Assembly (NCBI RefSeq): GCF_031458115.1
Contig: NZ_JAVDXV010000001.1
Span: 248,001 to 312,000 of the forward strand
Origin: Pelomonas asaccharophilus_A
GTDB lineage: Bacteria; Pseudomonadota; Gammaproteobacteria; Burkholderiales; Burkholderiaceae_C
Length of the DNA stretch: 64,000 nt
Direction of reading: 5' to 3'
The notes beneath the pieces are model-generated. The model worked only from the letters and a program-made list of their open reading frames with translations. It did no database searches and was not told where the DNA came from. The position numbers and the translations under genes were made by a program. Numbering within the stretch: position 1 is the first letter of the stretch; every line of letters starts with the position of its first letter. Shown one piece after another: positions 24,982-33,641 of the stretch.

Positions 24982-27728
24982 GGCACCAACCCCGCTGCCT
25001 TGGCCGCTTCGTCCAGCGAATCGCCCACCAGCGCCAGATGCTGCATCGCCGCCAGCCCCCATTGCGCCGCGAAATTGGTGCTGATGCTGGCCTGCTCCTG
25101 CAGCGACCTGATCGTGTCCACGCCGCCCACCGCCCGAGCCGTCGTCTTGAATGGCGCGGGCTTCAACGCACCACTCGCAAAGAACTCGCGCCAAGCCCGC
25201 AAGGCCAATGCGCGGTCACGCAACTGGAACGCCGCATAGCTCGTCATGCGCGAGTTCGTGTCGCCCATGCCGCGCCCACCGGGCACGCTGCCCAGCAGCG
25301 CCATCCACTCGTCGCGTGGCGCGTTGTAGTAGCGGCAGTACTCCAGCCAGGCGCGGCGGTAGGCGGGCGCGTCCACCAGCGTCAGCAGTTCGGAGCTGAT
25401 CTCCACGACGCCGAACACGCCGTTCAGGTTGGAGATGCTGACCTTGTCGCCGGGGCCGTGGAACTTGCCGGTGCATGGGTCGTAGGGCGCGCCGCCGGCC
25501 AGCCAGCCGCGCTTGAGCGCGCCTATGCTTTCCATGCCGTTGACGATCTTGTCGCGCCAGCGCGTGTCGCCGGTGCGCTCCCACTCCGCCAGCCAGGCGG
25601 CCGCGATGGAACCCCAGCTGGTGCCGAAGGCCATGCTGACCAAACCGTCCGCCGGCGGCGCCGGTGCGCGGGCGCCGAGCTTGCGCGAGATGTCCACCTT
25701 GTCGAGGTCGCGGTCGGACTCCAGCAGCTCGCGCATCAGGTCGCCCACGCGCTCGTCGGCGGTGAGGAAGTAGTAGATGCGGCGGTAGGCGGCGTTGGAG
25801 ATGCGCGGCTGTTTGGACGAGTCGGACCAGTGCTGCACGCCGTGCCGCGTGCCGAAGCCCTTGAAGCGGCCCTGGTGGTACACGTCCACCTCGCCGGTGT
25901 GGCGCGTCATCGCCTCGGCGAGCTTGAACACATCGGCCCGGCCGCTGCGCAGGAAGCCGTACCAAAGCCACAGGTCGGTGGACAGCTCCGAGTTGTCCCA
26001 GGCATAGCCGCCGATGTCGTAGCGCCACATGTGGCGGTCGGCGTCGTAGGCGTGCATCACGTCGCCGTAATGCCAGAAGCCGTACCAGCGGTGCTGCTCG
26101 ACTTCCTTCAGGTATTGGTCCAGCTGGTCGGCGATGCGGGCCTCGATGAGCTGGCGCGCGGGCGAGGCGGTGGGGTCCACCGGGTCCCAGTCGCCGAACA
26201 CGCCGCAGGCATGGATGCGCTGCGGCGACGGCATCAACCGCGCCGGGTTGGCGACCTGCTCGGCCATGTCGGAGAACGCCTGGTGCGAGGGCGTGGCGGG
26301 CAGGGCCCACAGCATCAGCTCCGATGTGCGCGCGATGCCGGTGGCGTCGTCCCAGCCGGCCTCGTAGTCCTCGTAGGTGATGTTGAGGCCTTCGACCTGT
26401 TCCTCGAAGGTGTCCATCTCGCCGGCCGAGCGGTAGGAGCGCATGTCCATCGCCGGCGCGGAGGGCGACCACAGCCAGGCGGTCAGCTCGGCAGTAGTGT
26501 TGGCGGCGCCGCGCACGTCCAGCCGCACGGGGGCGCGCTGCCAGAAGTCCTTGAAGCCCAGCGCCACGCCGCCGGACGCGCCGCCCGCGTAGACCAGGCC
26601 CTTGGTGCGCGTGCCGGCGTTGGAATCGATCCAGGCATGACCGGGCGCGGTGCGCTTGCGGATGGTGAAGCCGTCGGCATTGGCCTGCGACAGCGAGAAG
26701 TCGTTCCACTCGGGAACCCACTTCAGCCCGTCCGTCACGCGCTTGTCCATGCCGGCCAGCGGCGGCAGCGCGCGGCCGGCGACCTGGGCGTCCTTGTAGG
26801 CCTGGCCGGGGTCGCGGCGCAGGCCGGTGACGGGCCGCACGGCCTCACCCCACACACCCACGCCTTCGCCGGAGAGGCGGATGTGGCGGTCGTGCGTGGC
26901 GTCGCTCATGGGCACCTGCGCCGTCACGCCCAGGCCGGCGATGAAGTCCTTGGCCGCATCGCCGTCCCAGATGAAGCTGTGCACGAGGCGCACGGCGTCC
27001 GAGCCAGCGTGGAAGTAGAGGCGCACCGAGAACGGCAGCCAGTCGCGGCCGTGGCCTGTGTGCATGCCGTCGAGCTTGATGACCGCGCGCACGGGGCCGC
27101 GCTGCTCGACGGTGGCGGCGGTGATCTTGCTGGTGAAGGCCTGGCGGGCCACGCGGCCGTCCAGCTCGGGGTCGGCGCCGTCCTGGCGCAGCGCGACGAG
27201 GCGCAGGTTCTTCAGCGTCGCGCGACCGGCGCGCGAGGCCTCGGCGATCAGGTGTTCGCCGCGCGTGGGCACGGTCCAGGTGAGGTCACCGGCGCTGACG
27301 ACGATCTGCGCATCGGTCTGCTTCACGCTGACATTGCCGGCGGGCGAGGTGCCGGGCTCCAGCTTCAGGACGTTGGCGGGCGTGCCGCCGGCGACGGCAT
27401 GGGCCGTCCACTTCAGCGAGCCGTCGGGCCACCAGGCCAGCGGCCAGGACTGCACGGGCAGGTTGGATCCGGCGAGGCGAAACTGCAGCGGCTGCCCGGC
27501 TGCAGGCTTGCGCACCTGGCCGCGCGGCCAGGGCACCCCGAACGTGCCGCCTTCGAAGCGGGCGGGCTTGCCGTCCAGCCAGTTCAGTGCCGTGTCGGTC
27601 ACCGGCGTGCCGGGCTTGCTGGACAGGTTGGCGGTGGCGGCCTGGCTCAGCTGCGGCAGCGTGCCGGCGAGCGAAACCGCCGCCGTGGTCTGCAGGAAGC
27701 CGCGGCGGGAGGATTTCATCGATTGCAT
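24978..27728 (-). CDS. Exo-rhamnogalacturonan lyase, PL26-like (copy 1)
   Basis: The protein has 916 residues (913 from the second Met) with a Tat signal MKSSRRGFLQTTAAVSLAG. Shared PL26/PcRGLX-type blocks are FGVPWPRGQ, QSWPLAWWPDGSLKWTAHA, LPFSVRLYFHAGSDAVRLVHSF, YGFWHYGDVMHAYD, YDIGGYAWDNSELSTDLWLWY and FGTRHGVQHW. Characterised relatives cleave RG-I from an end by beta-elimination, releasing unsaturated galacturonosyl-rhamnose. A paralogue of the same architecture lies at 47019-49751. It is 25 bp after the GH2 gene and coupled by ATGA to a GH28, so both act on the same export-side substrate pool (inference). Confidence 0.85.
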   Translation of the reverse strand: MQSMKSSRRGFLQTTAAVSLAGTLPQLSQAATANLSSKPGTPVTDTALNWLDGKPARFEGGTFGVPWPRGQVRKPAAGQPLQFRLAGSNLPVQSWPLAWWPDGSLKWTAHAVAGGTPANVLKLEPGTSPAGNVSVKQTDAQIVVSAGDLTWTVPTRGEHLIAEASRAGRATLKNLRLVALRQDGADPELDGRVARQAFTSKITAATVEQRGPVRAVIKLDGMHTGHGRDWLPFSVRLYFHAGSDAVRLVHSFIWDGDAAKDFIAGLGVTAQVPMSDATHDRHIRLSGEGVGVWGEAVRPVTGLRRDPGQAYKDAQVAGRALPPLAGMDKRVTDGLKWVPEWNDFSLSQANADGFTIRKRTAPGHAWIDSNAGTRTKGLVYAGGASGGVALGFKDFWQRAPVRLDVRGAANTTAELTAWLWSPSAPAMDMRSYRSAGEMDTFEEQVEGLNITYEDYEAGWDDATGIARTSELMLWALPATPSHQAFSDMAEQVANPARLMPSPQRIHACGVFGDWDPVDPTASPARQLIEARIADQLDQYLKEVEQHRWYGFWHYGDVMHAYDADRHMWRYDIGGYAWDNSELSTDLWLWYGFLRSGRADVFKLAEAMTRHTGEVDVYHQGRFKGFGTRHGVQHWSDSSKQPRISNAAYRRIYYFLTADERVGDLMRELLESDRDLDKVDISRKLGARAPAPPADGLVSMAFGTSWGSIAAAWLAEWERTGDTRWRDKIVNGMESIGALKRGWLAGGAPYDPCTGKFHGPGDKVSISNLNGVFGVVEISSELLTLVDAPAYRRAWLEYCRYYNAPRDEWMALLGSVPGGRGMGDTNSRMTSYAAFQLRDRALALRAWREFFASGALKPAPFKTTARAVGGVDTIRSLQEQASISTNFAAQWGLAAMQHLALVGDSLDEAAKAAGLVP

Positions 27729-27753
27729 GGGGGCTCCGGAAGGAGTCGCCGGC

Positions 27754-29589
27754 TCAGCGAGCCTGGTTTTTGTAGTGCTCGGCCATCACGTCGAACGCCT
27801 GCTTGCGCTGGCCGGTCTCGGAGATCAGGCCCTTGCGGTTCCAGCCGTTCTGGAAGACGGGGTGCTCGCGGCGCGGCGACTTGAAGTCCTTCAGCACCCA
27901 GGGCGACAGGCCGCGCAGGTTGGGAATGCCGGCCAGCATCTTCAGCGTCGCGCGGTAGTAGGCGGCCTGGAACTCCTCGCTCCACTTCTTCGGCTCGGCG
28001 CCCAGATCGTGATGGCCGGCCAACGCGTCGGCGCCGAACTCGGAGATGACCAAGGGCTTGTCGGTGGGCAGATCCCAGCGCACCTTGGCGAGGTCTTGCA
28101 GCGTGTCGTTGCCATACCAGCCCGCATAGGTGTTCACTGCCATCACGTCGAGATGAGGCAGCAGCGGGTCGGCGATCTTGACGGTGTAGCCCTCGCGCTC
28201 CACCAGCAGCGCGGCGCTGATGAGGCGGCTGGGGTCCAGCTCGCGCACGGTGGCGGCGAGCGCGGCGTGGAAGCGCGTGCGGTTGTCGGCAACGGGCGTC
28301 TCGTTGCCCACGCTCCACAGCGCGAGTGCGGCGCGGTTGCGGTCGCGGTAGATGGTCTCGGCCTGCTGGCGGCGGGCCTTCAGCAGCACGGCGGGGTTGT
28401 CCCAGTCCACGGTCCAGTAGACGGGGATCTCGCTCCAGACGATGAGCCCCAGCTCGTCGGCCACGCGCAGCATGGTCTCGTTGTGCGGGTAGTGGGACAG
28501 GCGCACGTAGTTGCCGTTCAGGCCGGTCTTCACTTCGGTCAACAGCGCTCGCGCGGCGGACTCAGTCATGCGGCGGGCCGGGTTGCTGCCCAGCTCCTCC
28601 TCGTGGATGGACACGCCGCGCAGCGTGACGAGCTTGCCGTTGAGCAGGATGTCGGCGCCCTTCACGGCCAGCGTGCGAAAACCCATACGCTCGTTCACGG
28701 CGTCAGCACCTGATGCGAAGCGCACGGCATAGAGCTGCGGCGACTCGGGCGACCAGCGCTTCAGCGCGGCCGGCGCGGCGATGTCGAAGCGGGCCTCGCC
28801 CTTGGCATCGGTCGTGGCCTGGGCCTTCAGGTTCAGGCCTTCGATCTGCACGCTGACTTGCGCATTCGCGGCCTGTGCGCCGTTGAGCTGCAGGCTGCCC
28901 GCCAGGCGGCCGGCGTCGGTGAGGCGCAGCGTGGCGTCGTCGATGAAGGTGGCGGGCGTCTGGATCAGTTTCACCGGCCGCGTGATGCCGCCGTACAAGT
29001 CCCAGTCGGTGATCTCGCCGGGGATGCTTTGTGCGTCGTGCTTGGAGTCCACGCCGACGACGAGGCGGTTGCCCTGCGCGCGCAGTGCCTCGGTCACCTC
29101 CAGCACGAAGGGCGTGAAGCCGCCTTCGTGCCGGCCGACTTCCTTGCCGTTCAGGTAGACGTAGGCGCGGTAGTTCACGCCCTCGAAGCGCAGGAAGCTG
29201 CGCGTGCCGGCTTTCGGAGCAGGCACGTCGAAGCGGCGCTGGAACCAGATCAGCCCGTTGTACCAACGCAGCTCCGGCTCGGCCGCGTTCCACGCGCCGG
29301 GGATCTGCATGCCGGGGCCGCGGTCGAGGTCGAACTCGAAGAAGCCGGGGCCGGGCTTGGCTTCCTCGGCGGCGATGTCCACATCGCGGTGGCGCTGCAT
29401 GCGCGACTTGGCGACCCAGCCGTTGATGTCGGTCAGGCCGGTGCGGTAGTAGTCCTTGGAGTAGGTCCAGCGGCCGGACAGGTCTTGCACGTCGGCGCGC
29501 TGGCCGGTCAGCAGCAGGGGGGGGCGAAGGTCGTCGGCGGCGATTGCGGGCGCAGTGACGAGCGCCAGCAGCGCGAGCAGCTTGCGCAT
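27754..29589 (-). CDS. GH2 beta-glucuronidase/galactosidase-like
   Basis: The protein has 611 residues with signal MRKLLALLALVTAPAIA. The GH2 N-terminal domain (LIWFQRRFDVP, YRAYVYLNGKEVGRHEGGFTPF), the FRTLAVKGADILLNGKLVTLRGVSIHEE entry to the barrel, the acid/base in WSVGNETP and the nucleophile in VISEFGADAL are all present. The short C-terminus is typical of the beta-glucuronidase-like group. It starts inside the GH51 stop (TGATG). Likely role: removal of beta-linked galactose or glucuronate from side chains in the periplasm (inference). Compared with the 20028-22961 GH2, this one has a canonical active site. Confidence 0.87.
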   Translation of the reverse strand: MRKLLALLALVTAPAIAADDLRPPLLLTGQRADVQDLSGRWTYSKDYYRTGLTDINGWVAKSRMQRHRDVDIAAEEAKPGPGFFEFDLDRGPGMQIPGAWNAAEPELRWYNGLIWFQRRFDVPAPKAGTRSFLRFEGVNYRAYVYLNGKEVGRHEGGFTPFVLEVTEALRAQGNRLVVGVDSKHDAQSIPGEITDWDLYGGITRPVKLIQTPATFIDDATLRLTDAGRLAGSLQLNGAQAANAQVSVQIEGLNLKAQATTDAKGEARFDIAAPAALKRWSPESPQLYAVRFASGADAVNERMGFRTLAVKGADILLNGKLVTLRGVSIHEEELGSNPARRMTESAARALLTEVKTGLNGNYVRLSHYPHNETMLRVADELGLIVWSEIPVYWTVDWDNPAVLLKARRQQAETIYRDRNRAALALWSVGNETPVADNRTRFHAALAATVRELDPSRLISAALLVEREGYTVKIADPLLPHLDVMAVNTYAGWYGNDTLQDLAKVRWDLPTDKPLVISEFGADALAGHHDLGAEPKKWSEEFQAAYYRATLKMLAGIPNLRGLSPWVLKDFKSPRREHPVFQNGWNRKGLISETGQRKQAFDVMAEHYKNQAR

Positions 29590-31127
29590 CACGGCTGCAC
29601 CTCCAACACCAGCACCGACTTGGCCGGCACGTTCAGCGCGAGCACACCACCCTTGGCCTCGGCCTTGAACGGCTGGGGCTTCACGCGGTCGGGCGCGTCG
29701 TACCAGTTCTGCGCGTCCATCGTCGCTGCGGTCAGCAGCTGGCCGCTCACGGCGCGCACGCCCTTGCCGCCCACGGCCAGTTGCAGCGGCAGCGGCTGAT
29801 TCGGGTTGGTGTTGGACAGGCTCAGGATGAGCTTGCCGTCGGCAGCCTTCGCCGCGCTCGCGCTGAGCGCCGGGATGCTGTACTTGCCCAGCGTGTAGTC
29901 GGGCACGCCGCTCAGCTGAACGGGCAGCGAGGTCGCGTCCATGAAGGGCAGGTGCATGGCGAACGCGTGATACGTCGGCGTGAGCACCATGCGTTCCTTG
30001 TCCGTGATGACCACGGCCTGCAGCACGTTCACCATCTGCGCGATGTTGGCCATCTTCACGCGGTCGGCGTGGCGGTGGAAGACGTGGAAGTGCAGCGCCG
30101 ACAGCACGGCGTCGCGCAGGGTGTTGCGCTGGACCAGGAAGCCGGGGTCGGTGCCGGGCTCGGGGTCGTACCAGCTGCCCCATTCGTCGAAGTAGATGGC
30201 GACCTTCTTGGCCGGGTCGTTTCGGTCCAGGATCTCGCGGTGCTTGGCGAGGTAGCCGTCGATGGTCTGTGGCACGGCCAGCGTGGAGATCCATTCGCTC
30301 TCGGGGAAGTTGACGGCCGAGCCCTTCTTCTTCCAGTCGCGCGTGGGCAGCGAGTACTGGTGGTGGGTGATGGCGGCCATGCGGTCCTTGATCTCGGCGC
30401 TGAGCGTCTCGGTCCAGTGCAGCTCCAGCTCCTGGCCGCCGCTGGCGACCAGCTTGGGCCGGTTGCCGCGCGGGGCCTTGGCGAAGGTGGCCCATTGCTT
30501 GTACTGGTCGGCGTAGTAGCTCGGCTTCATGTGGCCGCCGCAGCCCCAGCTCTCGTTGCCTATGCCCCAGTACTGGATGCGCCAGGGCTTGTCGCGGCCG
30601 TTGGCGCGGCGTTCGCGGGCCAGCGCGGTGTCGCCTTCGGCGGTCAGGTACTCCAGCCACTGGGCCATCTCCGCCACCGTGCCCGAGCCGAGGTTGGCGT
30701 TGATGTAGACCTCGGTGCCGAGCTGGTCGGCCAGGTCCATGAACTCGTGCGTGCCCACGCTGTTGGGCTCGATGACGCCGCCCCAGCTGGTGTTCACGCG
30801 CGGCGGGCGCTGGGCCTGCGGGCCGATGCCGTCGCGCCAGTGGTATTCGTCGGCGAAGCAGCCGCCCGGCCAGCGCAGCACGGGCACCTTGAGGGCCTTC
30901 AGCGCCGTGACCACGTCCGTGCGCCAGCCGCGCACGTTGGGGATCTTGCTGTCCGTGCCCACCCACAGGCCTTCGTAGATGCCGGCACCGAGGTGCTCGC
31001 CGAACTGGCCGTAGATCTGCCGCGCGATGACGGGGCCGGGCTGGTCGGCCTGGATGTTGATCTTGACGGGCTCGGCGGCCTGCGCGGTGGCGGCAGCAAG
31101 GGCGAGGGTGGCGAACAGGTGCTTCAT
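29589..31127 (-). CDS. GH51 alpha-L-arabinofuranosidase, exported
   Basis: ATG 31127 overlaps the previous stop (ATGA) and gives 512 residues with signal MKHLFATLALAAATAQA; ATG 31133 is the alternative. GH51 signatures are IYGQFGEHLGAGIYEGLWVG, VPVLRWPGGCFADEYHW, acid/base E192 in WGIGNESWGCGG and nucleophile E315 in YFDEWGSWYD. A C-terminal beta-sandwich (LALNVPAKSVLVLEV) completes the usual two-domain fold. Family role: release of alpha-1,2/1,3/1,5-linked arabinofuranose from arabinan. Many GH51 enzymes are cytoplasmic; the signal peptide here indicates periplasmic action. Confidence 0.92.
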   Translation of the reverse strand: MKHLFATLALAAATAQAAEPVKINIQADQPGPVIARQIYGQFGEHLGAGIYEGLWVGTDSKIPNVRGWRTDVVTALKALKVPVLRWPGGCFADEYHWRDGIGPQAQRPPRVNTSWGGVIEPNSVGTHEFMDLADQLGTEVYINANLGSGTVAEMAQWLEYLTAEGDTALARERRANGRDKPWRIQYWGIGNESWGCGGHMKPSYYADQYKQWATFAKAPRGNRPKLVASGGQELELHWTETLSAEIKDRMAAITHHQYSLPTRDWKKKGSAVNFPESEWISTLAVPQTIDGYLAKHREILDRNDPAKKVAIYFDEWGSWYDPEPGTDPGFLVQRNTLRDAVLSALHFHVFHRHADRVKMANIAQMVNVLQAVVITDKERMVLTPTYHAFAMHLPFMDATSLPVQLSGVPDYTLGKYSIPALSASAAKAADGKLILSLSNTNPNQPLPLQLAVGGKGVRAVSGQLLTAATMDAQNWYDAPDRVKPQPFKAEAKGGVLALNVPAKSVLVLEVQP

Positions 31128-31879
31128 CGGCATTGGAGGATTTGGAAATCTCTGATCTGCAGTCGGCTCGCTGTTGTCCGCAGCGCGAAGTAGCCGTGCA
31201 GGCGTGGATTGGCGTCGGCGCGTGTAAAGAGTTCGTTGCTGCCGGCACGCCAGCGCAGGTGCACAGCGTTGTCAGCCGTGGGGTGGCGCGAAACAATCTC
31301 GACGGTGAGCGGTTTGCCCAATTGCAGACGGGTCTGCGGCGTCATCGGTGCCTCGTGCGGCTCGGCGATGGCGCCGTCTGCAAACCCTGCAATCAAGCGG
31401 CGTTCGCTGCCGGTGTAGTGGCGCAGCCGCGTCGTCGTGTTGGCGTTGGCGCCGAAGCCCACGTAGTAGGTCGGCAGCGTGTCGTAGCCGCCGAACTTGC
31501 CGCTGCGCGGATAGGGCTCGCTGCCGTCGGCCTCCAGCGCATTCCAGAACATGTTGAGGTCCGAGATGCGGCCGGCGTGCTCGCCGGCGCTGGCCGGCGC
31601 GGGTAGCGCCACGGCGGTGAGGCGGATGGCGTAGTCGCCGGAGAGCGGCTCGCGCCACCACAGGCTCAGGCCGGCGGGCGTGGCGATGTCCAGCACGCCC
31701 TTCTCGGCGGTGACGACGGCGCGCGCGTCTTCCGCTTCCAGCCGCCAGCGGGTGAGGCCGGCGCGGAAGTCGTCAGTCGCGATTTGTTCGAGCTTGCGTG
31801 GCGCCTCGCACCATCCAAGCGCGAGCAGCGGTGCTGAGAGGATCAGCCCGCAAAGTGGAAGACGGACGGCAGGTCCCAT
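31124..31879 (-). CDS. DUF6250 domain protein
   Basis: The protein has 251 residues from ATG 31879, overlapping the rhaM 3' end by 37 bp; GTG 31867 would shorten the overlap. The N-terminus is signal-like (LPLCGLILSAPLLALGWCEA). Blocks such as SGDYAIRLTAVALP, SDLNMFWNALEADG, YDTLPTYYVGFGANANTTTRLRHY and the terminal LQIRDFQILQCR fit the jelly-roll DUF6250 family, which recurs in rhamnogalacturonan loci. I infer a secreted carbohydrate-binding or lyase-like role; the biochemical activity of this protein cannot be read from sequence. Confidence 0.75.
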   Translation of the reverse strand: MGPAVRLPLCGLILSAPLLALGWCEAPRKLEQIATDDFRAGLTRWRLEAEDARAVVTAEKGVLDIATPAGLSLWWREPLSGDYAIRLTAVALPAPASAGEHAGRISDLNMFWNALEADGSEPYPRSGKFGGYDTLPTYYVGFGANANTTTRLRHYTGSERRLIAGFADGAIAEPHEAPMTPQTRLQLGKPLTVEIVSRHPTADNAVHLRWRAGSNELFTRADANPRLHGYFALRTTASRLQIRDFQILQCR

Positions 31880-32166
31880 TGGCGCGGCTTGTTGTCGGGT
31901 TCAACTTCCATCAGCGGGGCCATGTAGTCCCACCAGCGGCGCATGACGGGCAGCGTGGGCAACTCGTCAATGGGCATGCCGGGCTTGAGCTTCAGCACAG
32001 CGAACAGGCTCAGCGTGCTTTCGTCCAGGAAGATGGAGTAGTCATAAATGCCGGCGCCGCGCAGCGCCTCGGCCAGGTCGGGCCACAGCTCGTCATGGCG
32101 CTTCTTGTACTCGGCGACCACGCCGGGTTTCAGCTGCATCTTGAAGGCGCGAATCTGGTCGCTCAT
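31843..32166 (-). CDS. rhaM: L-rhamnose mutarotase
   Basis: The protein has 107 residues, close to the family norm of ~104, and no signal peptide. The RhaM fold is recognised from IRAFKMQLKPGVVAEYKKRHDELWPDL, the YDYSIFLDESTLSLFAVLK strand and MRRWWDYMAPLMEVEPDN, including the conserved His and the WW-Y-M cluster around the pyranose. It interconverts alpha and beta anomers of L-rhamnose, speeding supply to the isomerase. Its placement inside the polysaccharide operon ties the operon to rhamnose use. Confidence 0.93.
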   Translation of the reverse strand: MSDQIRAFKMQLKPGVVAEYKKRHDELWPDLAEALRGAGIYDYSIFLDESTLSLFAVLKLKPGMPIDELPTLPVMRRWWDYMAPLMEVEPDNKPRQWDLPSVFHFAG

Positions 32167-32181
32167 GTTTCTTCCTGTCTC

Positions 32182-33549
32182 CTAGAGAACGTCTTGCTCG
32201 GCCATGGGCCGGTCGGACACGTCGCGCCGTTTCAGCGCCGCGTCCACATGCCAATGGATGGGGGCCAGCCCGTCGAGCTGGCAACTGGCGCCGGCCGCGA
32301 TGGGCGTGCCCAACTGCAGCCGGCAGCCCTCGTCGAAATGCCAGGCCAGCGCGTCCTGAACATGGCCGCCGCGCGTGGCCTGGATGTCCAGTGCGCGGAA
32401 GTCGAAGCGGCGCAGCGGCACCTCGGCCGTGGCATCCACCTCGAACGCTGTCTGCGCGCCGCGCGCGACCAGCCGCTGGATGCGCACGCCTTCCACGCGC
32501 GTGCGGCCTTGCTCGCGCGACACGGGTTGCGCCATGGTTCGCCAGTGCGGTGGTGCGCTGTGCTGTTCGGCGTCAGGGATCTGCGCCTGGCTGTAGGCGG
32601 GGTTCCAGTTCATCGTCGCGCGCATGGCGACCGGCACGCCCCGCAGCGTCAGGTCGCTGATGGACACGTCCTCGACGAAGCCGCCGCGGGTGGGGGCGCT
32701 CTTGAACAGCAGGCCCACGGGCACCTTGGCGTGGACCTCGATGCGCTGCGCGTTGATGCGACGCAGGCCGCCCGAGGTCTCGCTGCCGAAGGTCAGGCCA
32801 GCGGCGCCCTCGCGCACGATGCAGTCGCTGATGCTGATGTCTTCGCAGGGCCGCGCCACGCGCAGGCCGTCGGCATCGCGGCCGGCCTTCAGGCACAGCG
32901 CGTCGTCGTTGACGGCGATGTCGGCGTGGCGGATGCTCACGCGGCGCGAGGAGTCGATGTCGATGCCGTCGGTGGACGGGCCGTGGGCGTCCTCGTTGTT
33001 GCGGATGGTGACGCCGTCGACGGTGATGTCCTCGCTGTAGCAGAGGTGCAGCGTCCAGAAGCCCGAGCGGCGCAGCAGCAGGCCGTCGCCAATCTTCACT
33101 CGCGAAGATTCAAACACCTGGATCAACCGTGGCCGCTGGCAGTCGTAGTCCGATGCCCAGCGCAGACCGCGCGGTTCGTAGGTGGCACGCAGCGCCCAGT
33201 AGCTGTCCCAGAAGACCTTGCCATCGCCGTCGATGCAGCCTTCGCCCACCAGCGCCACGTCGTGCTCGCCGTACACGTTGATGAGCGCCGCCGGCCAGCG
33301 CATCTCGATGCCGGCCACGCGGGTGGGCAGGAGCGGGTAGTCGGCCAGGTGGCGCGAGCCCAGCAGCGTGGCGCCGCGCTCCAGGTGCAGCGTCATGCCG
33401 CTCTTCAGGAACAGCGCGCCGGTCAGATAGATGCCGGCCGGCACGCGCAGCGTCGCTCGCTGCAGCGCCGCCGCATCGATGGCAGCCTGCAGTGCGCGGG
33501 TGTTCAGCGTGACGCCGTCACCGCGTGCGCCGAAGTCCTGGGCGTTCAT
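32182..33549 (-). CDS. GH28-family glycosidase without signal peptide (cytoplasmic)
   Basis: The protein has 455 residues and begins directly at the beta-helix entry (MNAQDFGARGDGVTLNTRALQAAID), with no room for a signal peptide. GH28 motifs are PSTDGIDIDSS (NTD variant), VNDDALCLKAG (DD pair) and GLTFGSETSGG (GHG variant); the RIK site reads GLLFKSAPTRGG. The C-terminal ~100 residues form an extra beta-rich part. Cytoplasmic GH28 enzymes usually act on short imported oligosaccharides. Lying 15 bp before rhaM, it may split rhamnogalacturonan oligomers to free rhamnose or galacturonate (inference). Confidence 0.82.
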   Translation of the reverse strand: MNAQDFGARGDGVTLNTRALQAAIDAAALQRATLRVPAGIYLTGALFLKSGMTLHLERGATLLGSRHLADYPLLPTRVAGIEMRWPAALINVYGEHDVALVGEGCIDGDGKVFWDSYWALRATYEPRGLRWASDYDCQRPRLIQVFESSRVKIGDGLLLRRSGFWTLHLCYSEDITVDGVTIRNNEDAHGPSTDGIDIDSSRRVSIRHADIAVNDDALCLKAGRDADGLRVARPCEDISISDCIVREGAAGLTFGSETSGGLRRINAQRIEVHAKVPVGLLFKSAPTRGGFVEDVSISDLTLRGVPVAMRATMNWNPAYSQAQIPDAEQHSAPPHWRTMAQPVSREQGRTRVEGVRIQRLVARGAQTAFEVDATAEVPLRRFDFRALDIQATRGGHVQDALAWHFDEGCRLQLGTPIAAGASCQLDGLAPIHWHVDAALKRRDVSDRPMAEQDVL

Positions 33550-33567
33550 TTGATGTGCTCAAGAACA

Positions 33568-33620
33568 AGAGGCACAGAGCCACAGAGAAAGCATTGCCCC
33601 CTCTGTGTCTCTGTGCCTCT
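33568..33620. terminator. Long hairpin between rhaI and the GH28 gene
   Basis: A 12-bp perfect stem AGAGGCACAGAG/CTCTGTGCCTCT (33568-33579 with 33609-33620) is extended by a 2-nt mismatch and a further 6-bp stem ACAGAG/CTCTGT around a 13-nt loop. It lies after the rhaI stop and before the GH28 start, both on the minus strand. No clear U-tract follows on that strand, so it may attenuate or stabilise mRNA ends rather than fully terminate. Confidence 0.55.
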
Positions 33621-33641
33621 GTGGTTGCTTTTCGGACTCTC

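Noticed and set aside
24909..27884. ~990-codon plus-strand frame opposite PL26
   Set aside because: Shadow frame; no signal peptide or motifs, and the minus-strand frame encodes a recognised family.
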